From an uncultured bacterium (GTDB taxonomy: Bacteria > Actinomycetota > Coriobacteriia > Coriobacteriales > Coriobacteriaceae): DNA of 6,703 nt. The DNA lies in NCBI GenBank assembly GCA_905215115.1, contig CAJMOP010000110.1, forward strand, positions 1 through 6,703. The letters run 5' to 3'. The translations under genes were made by a program, and so were the position numbers. This document shows, piece by piece, positions 1-5,257 of the stretch. Under the pieces are notes generated by a model. It saw only the letters and a program-made list of their open reading frames with translations, did not search any database and was not told where the DNA came from. Within the stretch, counting starts at the first letter, position 1. Every line of letters starts with the position of its first letter.

Positions 1-135
1 CCAGGGGCGTGAGGGCGCTGCTGAGGCATGCGTGGGTCGCGAGCCCTGCGCCTTGCCGCCGCGCTTTTGCTGCTGGCCCTGTTTGCCCTGCTGTCCGCGT
101 TGGCTGTTCTGAGCGTGCTGAGGCTTTTTTGCCAC
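1..135 (-). CDS. Partial CDS, basic Gln/Gly/Lys-rich N-terminus of unknown protein
   Basis: The minus frame is open from a GTG at 135-133 to the window edge (45 codons, no stop). The protein starts MAKKPQHAQNSQRGQQGKQ and continues rich in Q, G, K and R, with almost no acidic or hydrophobic residues. It would be a disordered, strongly basic tail, as found in front of some RNA- or nucleic-acid-binding enzymes; the domain that would identify it lies outside the window. Support for the start: a GGGAGG Shine-Dalgarno sits about 4 nt upstream, and a TACAAT -10-like hexamer lies at 172-167, giving a short leader. Codons mostly end in G or C, as in the neighbours. It would be transcribed divergently from the DUF1275 gene. 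The opposite strand of the same DNA encodes a Leu/Ala-rich stretch that could be mistaken for a signal peptide, but that reading has no good ribosome binding site. The function is unknown; I am moderately confident that the gene is real. Confidence 0.55.
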   Translation of the reverse strand, partial: MAKKPQHAQNSQRGQQGKQGQQQKRGGKAQGSRPTHASAAPSRPW

Positions 136-172
136 GATCCCTCCCGGTGTTTGTATGCTGCACGTAATTGTA

Positions 173-207
173 ACCAGTCTTTTTGGGACGGGGCTAAAAA
201 GACTGGT
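173..207. repeat. Perfect 12-bp inverted repeat, possible operator
   Basis: The left arm ACCAGTCTTTTT (173-184) and right arm AAAAAGACTGGT (196-207) are exact reverse complements, separated by 11 nt (GGGACGGGGCT). The element directly abuts the TACAAT at 172-167 and so would cover the -35 area of the minus-strand gene. It could be a repressor or activator site, or one copy of a dispersed intergenic repeat. It is not a typical terminator, because neither strand has a separate T-run after a GC-rich stem. Confidence 0.5.
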
Positions 208-386
208 GGAGTACATGGGCTGGCGGATCGGCGTGTCGATGCGGGTGTCGGCGCCGCGCCCGCCGTTTGTTTCCAGACTGTGTATCCGCGCGTTGGGGAG
301 CCCGTCTCGCGCGCATGCCATGTTGTCAATGGGTTACAGTATGAACGGCGGCTATGTTTCCGCCAACGCACGAGAGAGTCGTCAAC

Positions 387-393
387 AAGGAGG
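387..393 (+). promoter_or_regulatory. Shine-Dalgarno deciding the DUF1275 start
   Basis: AAGGAGG is a near-perfect Shine-Dalgarno sequence 10 nt before ATG 404. It rules out the much longer in-frame reading from ATG 155. Confidence 0.8.
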
Positions 394-403
394 ATGCACG
401 ACG

Positions 404-1120
404 ATGCAGCGTGCCAAACAGATATCGGAGTCTATTGAGCTGGGCATCATCTTGGCGCTCGCCGGTGGCTTTATGGATGTGTATTCGTACATTGGGCGCG
501 ATCATGTTTTCGCCAACGCGCAGACGGGCAACATCCTGCTCGTGGGCGTGAGCATCTCGGAAGGCAACTGGGCACTGGCGGGGCGCTACTTCTTCCCCGT
601 GGTGTCGTTTGCTGTGGGCATTATGCTTGCCGACCTGGTTCACGAGCGGTTTGGCAGTGTGATTCACTGGCGCCAGGTGACGGTGTTTTTTGAAGCCGTT
701 ATCTTGCTGGGCGTGAGCTTTATCCCGGGCGGCGGTTACAACCTGCTCGCCAACTGCCTCACCTCGTTTGCCTGCGGCATGCAGGTCGAGAGCTTCCGCA
801 AGATCCACGGTCACGGCATCGCCACGACCATGTGTATCGGCAACCTCCGTAATGCCTTGCAAAACGTGGACGACTACATCATCACCCACAAGCGCGGCTT
901 TTTGGAAAACGGCCTGCTGTACTTTGGCGTGATCTTTACCTTTGTGTTTGGCGCCGTGTTGGGCAACTGGTGTATTGAGCGCATGGGCCTGCACGCCATC
1001 GTCGTGGCGAGCGTGCTGCTGTTTGTCGCGTTTGCCATCATGTTCATCGACCGCGAGCGCGACTTGCGTTTTCGCTGGAAGGTTGCGGCCGAGGCTTGGA
1101 AAGAGGGCTGTCGAAAGTAA
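404..1120 (+). CDS. DUF1275 / YoaK-family six-TM membrane protein
   Basis: This is a 238-residue integral membrane protein of the DUF1275 (YoaK-like) family, whose substrate and role are not established. Family signatures are visible: GGFMDVYSY at residues 21-29, FANAQTGN at 36-43, GMQVESFR at 125-132 and a second GN motif in CIGNLRNAL at 144-152. Hydrophobic segments fall at about residues 12-28, 60-78, 92-108, 112-126, 168-188 and 197-215, giving six probable helices. The C-terminus is short and basic, which suggests a cytoplasmic tail. The length is normal for the family. I chose ATG 404 because AAGGAGG at 387-393 lies 10 nt upstream and the conserved region begins soon after; the in-frame extension back to 155 encodes no family sequence. 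The gene is monocistronic, closed by the terminator at 1126-1161. The family call is firm; the function is unknown. Confidence 0.9.
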   Translation: MQRAKQISESIELGIILALAGGFMDVYSYIGRDHVFANAQTGNILLVGVSISEGNWALAGRYFFPVVSFAVGIMLADLVHERFGSVIHWRQVTVFFEAVILLGVSFIPGGGYNLLANCLTSFACGMQVESFRKIHGHGIATTMCIGNLRNALQNVDDYIITHKRGFLENGLLYFGVIFTFVFGAVLGNWCIERMGLHAIVVASVLLFVAFAIMFIDRERDLRFRWKVAAEAWKEGCRK

Positions 1121-1125
1121 CCGAA

Positions 1126-1161
1126 TGCGGCAAAGGGGTTGTCCCTTTGCCGCAATATTTT
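1126..1161 (+). terminator. Rho-independent terminator of the DUF1275 gene
   Basis: A perfect 12-bp stem pairs TGCGGCAAAGGG (1126-1137) with CCCTTTGCCGCA (1143-1154) around the 5-nt loop GTTGT, followed by the T-rich ATATTTTT. It begins 5 nt after the stop codon. Confidence 0.9.
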
Positions 1162-1170
1162 TCATCTTCT

Positions 1171-1231
1171 GTTGAAACGCTTTAACAATTTTGACGTTCT
1201 CACGTGTTTTTTGTTTCAAAAGCGTTAGGAT
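1171..1231 (+). promoter_or_regulatory. fucO upstream region: candidate promoter and operator dyads
   Basis: GTTGAAACGCTTTAAC (1171-1186) is an imperfect palindrome centred on CG at 1178-1179, the general form of LacI-family operators (5 of 7 flanking pairs match). Its core AACGCTTT recurs inverted as AAAGCGTT at 1219-1226, about 45 bp away centre to centre. Between them lies TTGACG (1191-1196), a good -35 hexamer. The matching -10 is unclear: TTTCAA at 1214 has the right spacing but a poor sequence, and TAGGAT at 1226-1231 has a better sequence but is too far. The promoter is therefore suggested, not proven; the regulator is unknown. Confidence 0.4.
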
Positions 1232-1243
1232 GGGACTCATAGC

Positions 1244-1266
1244 GTGGGGCGTAATGGGTGCCCCGC
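1244..1266 (+). other. Small hairpin in the fucO leader
   Basis: GTGGGGC (1244-1250) can pair with GCCCCGC (1260-1266), including one G-U pair, around a 9-nt loop. It ends 7 nt before the GGGAGG Shine-Dalgarno (1274-1279). It may simply stabilise or shape the 5' leader; there is no T-run, so it is not a terminator. Confidence 0.3.
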
Positions 1267-1285
1267 ACACGATGGGAGGCTATCA

Positions 1286-2452
1286 ATGGCTAATCGTTTC
1301 GTTCTCAATACCATCTCTTATCATGGTTCCGGCGCTATCAAGGAGATCCCTGGCGAGCTCCAGCGTCGCGGCTACAAGAAGATCTTTGTCTGCTCCGATC
1401 CCGACCTGGTCAAGTTTGGCGTTACCGCCAAGGTGACCGACGAGCTCGACGCCGCCGGCATCGCTTGGAGCCTCTACTCCGAGATTAAGCCCAACCCCAC
1501 TATCCAGAACGTCAAGGACGGCGTCGAGGCCTTCAAGGCCACCGAGGCTGACGCTATCGTGACCATCGGTGGCGGCTCCTCCATGGACACCGCCAAGGCT
1601 ATCGGCATCATCATCAACAACCCCGAGTTTGCCGATGTCCGCAGCCTCGAGGGCGTTGCTCCCACTAAGAACCACGCCGTGTTTACCATCGCTGTGCCGA
1701 CGACCGCCGGCACCGCTGCCGAGGTGACCATCAACTACGTCATCACCGACCCCGAGAAGGTCCGCAAGTTCGTGTGCGTCGACACCAACGACGCCCCCGA
1801 GGTCGCCGTCGTCGACCCCGACATGATGGCTTCCATGCCCGCCGGCCTGACCGCCTCCACCGGCATGGACGCTCTAACCCACGCCATCGAGGGCTACACC
1901 ACCAAGGGCGCTTGGGAGCTCTCCGACATGTTCCACTTTGAGGCTATTAAGCTGATCAGCGAGAACCTGCGCGACTCCGTCGCCGAGGCCAAGTCCGGCC
2001 AGCCCGGCTCCGGCCGCGAGGGCATGGCTCTTGGCCAGTATGTCGCCGGCATGGGCTTCTCCAATGTCGGCCTGGGCATCGACCACGCCATGGCTCACAC
2101 CCTGTCCGCTCACTACGACACCCCGCACGGCGTCGCTTGCGCCATGCTGCTGCCGATCGCCATGGAGTTCAACAAGCCGGTTTGCGCCGAGCGTCTGGCC
2201 AAGGTTGCCGTCGCCATGGGCGTTGACACCACGGGCATGAGCACCGACGAGGCCGCCGACGCCGCCATCGCCGCCGTCAAGCAGCTCTCTGCCGACGTGA
2301 ACATCCCGCACGTCTGCGAGGCCATGAAGGCTGACGAGATCGAGGTCCTGGCCAAGGACGCCATGGCTGACGCCTGCTTCCCGGGTAACCCGCGCGAGGC
2401 GACGCTCGACGACGTCATCGAGCTCTTCAAGAAGATCTGCCCGGCTGCCTAA
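1286..2452 (+). CDS. fucO: Lactaldehyde reductase / 1,2-propanediol oxidoreductase FucO (iron-type ADH)
   Basis: A complete 388-residue group III (iron-dependent) alcohol dehydrogenase. FucO enzymes interconvert L-lactaldehyde and L-1,2-propanediol with NADH/NAD+ in the cytoplasm, the redox outlet of anaerobic fucose and rhamnose breakdown. The N-terminal nucleotide-binding half carries GGGS at residues 95-98; the C-terminal metal half carries the expected ligands D195, H199, H267 and H281, plus the conserved H271. From memory it resembles Escherichia coli FucO closely, for example in NNPEFADVRSLEG (111-123), AGTAAEVTINYVITD (141-155) and ALGQYVAGMGFSNVGLG (248-264). The start at ATG 1286 is set by GGGAGG at 1274-1279 and matches the MANR start of FucO. 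Codons are overwhelmingly GCC, GAC, AAG and CTG types, suggesting high expression. No deoxy-sugar genes adjoin it, so a more general role on ethanol or other diols is possible. The enzyme family is very secure and the FucO subfamily strong. Confidence 0.93.
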   Translation: MANRFVLNTISYHGSGAIKEIPGELQRRGYKKIFVCSDPDLVKFGVTAKVTDELDAAGIAWSLYSEIKPNPTIQNVKDGVEAFKATEADAIVTIGGGSSMDTAKAIGIIINNPEFADVRSLEGVAPTKNHAVFTIAVPTTAGTAAEVTINYVITDPEKVRKFVCVDTNDAPEVAVVDPDMMASMPAGLTASTGMDALTHAIEGYTTKGAWELSDMFHFEAIKLISENLRDSVAEAKSGQPGSGREGMALGQYVAGMGFSNVGLGIDHAMAHTLSAHYDTPHGVACAMLLPIAMEFNKPVCAERLAKVAVAMGVDTTGMSTDEAADAAIAAVKQLSADVNIPHVCEAMKADEIEVLAKDAMADACFPGNPREATLDDVIELFKKICPAA

Positions 2453-2459
2453 CTTGGTT

Positions 2460-2589
2460 CGGCGGGCCCCTGCCCGTTAGCCCCACAATCGTCCTCGGAC
2501 ATGTCGGAAGCCCCCGCTGCGCACTTCGTGCGGCGGGGGCTTCCTCCGTCCTGCGGAAAGATTGTGGGGCTAACGGCAGGGGGCCGCCG
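2460..2589. repeat. 130-bp nested palindrome between fucO and the M42 peptidase gene
   Basis: The outer arms 2460-2490 and 2560-2589 are reverse complements over about 30 bp, with 16 bp (CGTTAGCCCCACAATC) uninterrupted and only one mismatch and one inserted base elsewhere. Inside sits a second hairpin: GGAAGCCCCCGC (2506-2517) pairs with GCGGGGGCTTCC (2533-2544), capped by CGCAC-TTC-GTGCG (2520-2532). The 15-nt stretches between outer and inner stems do not pair. There is no T-run after the inner stem, so it is not a classic terminator, though it may terminate or stabilise fucO mRNA. The form fits a miniature inverted-repeat or REP-like element. No target-site duplication or coding capacity is evident. 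Confidence 0.75.
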
Positions 2590-2708
2590 GCTCGTTATCG
2601 TGGCGGGCGCAGTCCTGGCGAGCTCGATGGGTCATCTCGCTAGGTAAAAAGATGGCTCGCGGTGGTATTGTTGCTGTGGGTTTAATTCGATATGAAAGGG
2701 TGACTTTG

Positions 2709-3737
2709 GTGTCCAAGATGGATTCTACGCTCTCCTATATTACTGACCAGTTGAAGGCGCTTACCTCGATTGCTTCGCCTACGGGCTATACCCGTGCGGC
2801 GACTGATTATCTGATGGAGACCCTGCGCGATATGGGCTTTGGCCCCGAGCGCTCCAATAAGGGCAATGTGCTTGTTGAGCTTGGTGGCGAGGGCGAGCCG
2901 CTCGTATTGGCGAGCCATGTCGATACCCTGGGCGCCATGGTGCGCTCCATCAAGGACAATGGTCGCTTGCGTCCCACGACGCTCGGCGGGCATCAGTGGT
3001 CTACGGCCGATGGCGAGAACTGCACCGTTTACACGCGCGATGGCAATGTCTACACGGGTGTGGTTCTCAACACCGAGCCTTCGGCGCATGTGGCCGATGA
3101 GCTGGTCAAGACCATCGAGAAGAACATGGAAATCCTGCTCGACGAGAACGTTGACAGCAAGGACGATGTGCTCGAGCTGGGTATTCAGACCGGCGACATC
3201 ATCGCTATGGATCCGCGTACCACGGTGACGGAGAGCGGCTACATCAAGAGCCGCTTCCTGGATGACAAGCTGTCGGCGTCGATTCTGCTGGGCCTGGCCC
3301 GCGCCGTTGCTGGCGGCGAGGTGACGCTTTCGCGCAAGGTATCGCTGCTCTTTACGGTGTACGAGGAGGTCGGCCACGGCGGTGCCTTTGTGCCGGACGA
3401 CACGCGCGAGATGATCAGCGTGGACATGGGCTGCGTGGGCGACGACCTGGGTTGCACCGAGCGCATGGTTTCGATTTGCGCCAAGGATTCGGGCGGTCCG
3501 TACAACTACGACCTGGTGACCACGCTGTCCAACATCGCGCGCGAGCTGGAGCTCGATTACGCCATCGACGTGTATCCGCACTACGGCTCCGACGTCGAGG
3601 CCACGCTCTCGGCCGGCTACGACATTCGCCATGGCCTGATCGGCCCCGGCGTGTACGCGAGCCACAACTACGAGCGCAGCCACATCGACGGTGTGCGCAA
3701 CACCTACGAGCTCGTCCGCGCCTACGTCCAGCGCTAG
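2709..3737 (+). CDS. M42-family metallo-aminopeptidase (glutamyl aminopeptidase / FrvX-like)
   Basis: A cytosolic zinc or cobalt aminopeptidase of MEROPS family M42, which trims N-terminal residues from peptides and usually forms large tetrahedral (TET-type) assemblies. The binuclear metal site is visible: HVD (H70, D72), bridging D185 in FLDDKLSA, the catalytic pair EE at 219-220 in VYEEVGHGG, D239 in SVDMG and a C-terminal His, most likely H319 in ASHNYERSH. The length of 342 residues is usual. The first residues, to about 30, match the typical helix leading to a SPTGY motif. The start is the least certain part: GTG 2709 has GAAAGGG (2694-2700) 8 nt upstream; TTG 2706 and ATG 2718 are near alternatives, and ATG 2652 would add 19 residues with little family character. 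It is a single gene closed by a terminator at 3771. Substrate preference cannot be read from the sequence. Confidence 0.88.
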   Translation: MSKMDSTLSYITDQLKALTSIASPTGYTRAATDYLMETLRDMGFGPERSNKGNVLVELGGEGEPLVLASHVDTLGAMVRSIKDNGRLRPTTLGGHQWSTADGENCTVYTRDGNVYTGVVLNTEPSAHVADELVKTIEKNMEILLDENVDSKDDVLELGIQTGDIIAMDPRTTVTESGYIKSRFLDDKLSASILLGLARAVAGGEVTLSRKVSLLFTVYEEVGHGGAFVPDDTREMISVDMGCVGDDLGCTERMVSICAKDSGGPYNYDLVTTLSNIARELELDYAIDVYPHYGSDVEATLSAGYDIRHGLIGPGVYASHNYERSHIDGVRNTYELVRAYVQR

Positions 3738-3770
3738 GGAAGTAGTTTGCGACTCGGCTGACCAATCGCT

Positions 3771-3796
3771 AAGGCCCGATTTCTCGGGCCTTTTTT
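3771..3796 (+). terminator. Rho-independent terminator of the M42 peptidase gene
   Basis: AAGGCCCGA (3771-3779) pairs with TCGGGCCTT (3784-3792) around the tetraloop TTTC; the stem runs into six T residues (3791-3796). This is a strong, canonical terminator 33 nt after the stop codon. Confidence 0.95.
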
Positions 3797-3800
3797 CGCC

Positions 3801-3866
3801 TTAGGTCGTTTAGTATTATGATGTATGTAATATGTTAACTAAACGCGTAAATTACTTAACGAGGTG
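3801..3866 (+). promoter_or_regulatory. AT-rich promoter/operator region of the HTH-kinase gene
   Basis: This stretch is far more AT-rich than its surroundings. TATTAT (3814-3819) and TAATAT (3828-3833) are candidate -10 hexamers; no strong -35 is seen. An 8-bp inverted repeat CGTTTAGT (3807-3814) / ACTAAACG (3838-3845) brackets both. A third related half-site, GTTAAGTA read on the minus strand, lies at 3853-3860. The GAGGTG at 3861-3866 serves as Shine-Dalgarno for ATG 3876. The pattern suggests a repressor site overlapping the promoter, plausibly for the gene's own HTH domain. Confidence 0.45.
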
Positions 3867-3875
3867 ATGCAGCAT

Positions 3876-5249
3876 ATGAATACATCTGAGTACTTATCTA
3901 TGGGTGATGCCGCCCGCCTGTTGGGCGTTACGAAAGCCCGCATATCGCAACTTGCCGCATCGGGGACGCTTGTGTGCGATATTGTGGGCGGCCGGAAGAT
4001 GGTCGAGTACAATTCTGCGATTGCCTACCAAAAGGTCCGCAAGCGAGGACGCCGTCCTGCGGCCGATGTTGGACGCAAGTTTACGCTGATGTCGGCCGAC
4101 CATGAGGTCGCTCATGTCTCATTTGATCCGACGCGCGAGTTTCCCTTCGAAATCGCCGAGGTCCTCGATGCGCAACGAATGCCGTTTGGCACATGCTCGA
4201 GCTCTTCTCCTGCGGTGAATAAGCGGGAGCTCAACGCGTGGTGGGGGCATCGGTCGGTGCCCGATGTTCGCCCCGGGCTTATCTCGCGCTACCGCGAGCT
4301 GGGAATTGTCAACGGCGTTGAGGCGCCGGTTCAGTGCCTGGGCCTATCGCTTTCGGATTGCTATTGGCTGCGGCCGGCAGAATGCGACGGGCTCGAATGG
4401 CGAAACCTCAATTACTTCGAGAATGATTTTGAGCGATCGGCGCCCGAGGGGCGTTCGGGTTGGCTGGAGGGCATCGGTCTTAAAAATCCGGATAACACGT
4501 CCGAGGGCGAGCTCCCTAAATCGTGGATGATCCGAAACGGCATTCGCGTTTTGGCTAAAGGGTGCGGGATGGACGATCAGCGTCCCATTAACGAGGCGGT
4601 TGCAACGGCTCTACATCGTCGTTTGCTTCCCAAGGGCGAGTTTGTTCCTTATACGGTTGAGCGGATGTTCGATGGCCCCGTGTGTCTGTGCGACGACTTT
4701 CTTGACGGCCGCGAGGAATACGTTCCGGCTGTTTACGTTAAGGGCGCATTTGGTAGCCAGCGGGGAAACTCGACATACGATCGATACTGTCGCTGCCTTG
4801 GCAAGCATGGTGCCGATGAGGCCGCTGTGAGAAGGTCTATGTCGCAGATGATTGTCTGCGATGCCCTTTTGGCCAACAGCGACCGCCATTGGCGAAACTT
4901 CGGCATCATCCGTAATGTCGACACCCTGGAGATAAAACCTGCTCCGCTGTTCGATAGCGGCAACTGTCTGTGGTACAACGTACCAACTGCCGTGCTCGCA
5001 GCTGGGGAGTTTGGGTTTTCCGCTAAGCCGTTTGGGCCCGACCCTTCCGTCCAGCTGGCGCTTGCGGATTCGCTCGATTGGTTCGATTCATCGCGGCTCA
5101 ACGGATTTGTTGATGAGGCGATCGAGATTCTTTCGCAGAGCGAATGGGCCACGGCGGAGGGTCGACTCGAGGCCATCCGCCGCGGCCTCGAGCGTCGCGT
5201 TATCGAGGTGAATGCTGCTGTTGAAGTGCTTCGACACGTGCGGCGATAA
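3876..5249 (+). CDS. HTH domain fused to HipA-like protein kinase
   Basis: A predicted 457-residue protein. Residues 5-55 form a MerR/excisionase-like helix-turn-helix (SMGDAARLLGVTKARISQLA), followed by a basic linker KVRKRGRRP. Residues 75-215 carry a region I associate with HipA-like kinases: LNAWWGHRSVP (119-129), GLSLSDCYWL (156-165) and NYFENDF (179-185). The kinase core follows: K228 in VLAKG as probable ATP-binding lysine, E240 in NEAVA as its partner, catalytic loop NSDRHWRN (334-341, D336 and N341) and metal-binding D360 in LFDSGN. All key residues are present, so it should be catalytically active. Canonical HipA toxins phosphorylate glutamyl-tRNA synthetase and are held by a separate HTH antitoxin, HipB; here the HTH is on the same chain and no second gene is present. 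ATG 3876 is chosen because GAGGTG lies 9 nt upstream; GTG 3864 would add four residues. Codon use is less biased than in fucO. The target and biological role are unknown. Confidence 0.85.
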   Translation: MNTSEYLSMGDAARLLGVTKARISQLAASGTLVCDIVGGRKMVEYNSAIAYQKVRKRGRRPAADVGRKFTLMSADHEVAHVSFDPTREFPFEIAEVLDAQRMPFGTCSSSSPAVNKRELNAWWGHRSVPDVRPGLISRYRELGIVNGVEAPVQCLGLSLSDCYWLRPAECDGLEWRNLNYFENDFERSAPEGRSGWLEGIGLKNPDNTSEGELPKSWMIRNGIRVLAKGCGMDDQRPINEAVATALHRRLLPKGEFVPYTVERMFDGPVCLCDDFLDGREEYVPAVYVKGAFGSQRGNSTYDRYCRCLGKHGADEAAVRRSMSQMIVCDALLANSDRHWRNFGIIRNVDTLEIKPAPLFDSGNCLWYNVPTAVLAAGEFGFSAKPFGPDPSVQLALADSLDWFDSSRLNGFVDEAIEILSQSEWATAEGRLEAIRRGLERRVIEVNAAVEVLRHVRR

Positions 5250-5257
5250 TCCCGTGG

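Larger units (their letters stand above)
136..403. other. Divergent intergenic region with candidate promoters
   Basis: This spacer of about 270 bp separates the minus-strand partial gene from the DUF1275 gene. It holds a TACAAT -10-like hexamer for the minus gene (172-167), a perfect 12-bp inverted repeat (173-207, listed separately) and, near the plus-strand gene, the sequence TTACAGTAT around 334-342, which could be a weak -10. No convincing -35 is visible for either direction. Reading frames that cross this spacer encode nothing recognisable. The rest is not explained. Confidence 0.4.

Noticed and set aside
155..403. N-terminal extension of the DUF1275 protein from ATG 155
   Set aside because: The extension crosses an inverted repeat, has no family similarity, and AAGGAGG clearly marks the start at 404.
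28..438. Plus-strand frame beginning with a Leu/Ala-rich stretch resembling a signal peptide or TM segment
   Set aside because: It has no properly spaced ribosome binding site, its later part is featureless and runs into the DUF1275 gene in another frame, and the minus strand of the same DNA has a better-supported gene start.
1171..1187. Rex or CcpA site before fucO
   Set aside because: TTGAAACGCTTTAACAA matches the Rex half-sites on only one side and is out of register with the CcpA consensus; only a general CG-centred dyad can be supported.
326..1270. 314-codon open frame antisense to the DUF1275 gene
   Set aside because: The translation is His/Ala/Val-rich shadow sequence typical of the reverse of high-GC genes, with no recognisable domain, and it crosses the terminator at 1126-1161.
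2506..2544. Inner hairpin of the 130-bp palindrome as a classic terminator for fucO
   Set aside because: It is followed by CTCCGTCC rather than a T-run on the plus strand, and by a mixed sequence on the minus strand, so it is described as part of a repeat instead.
2682..3683. 333-codon open frame antisense to the M42 peptidase gene
   Set aside because: The strand opposite contains every M42 metal ligand; the antisense product has no domain and a composition typical of a codon-bias shadow.
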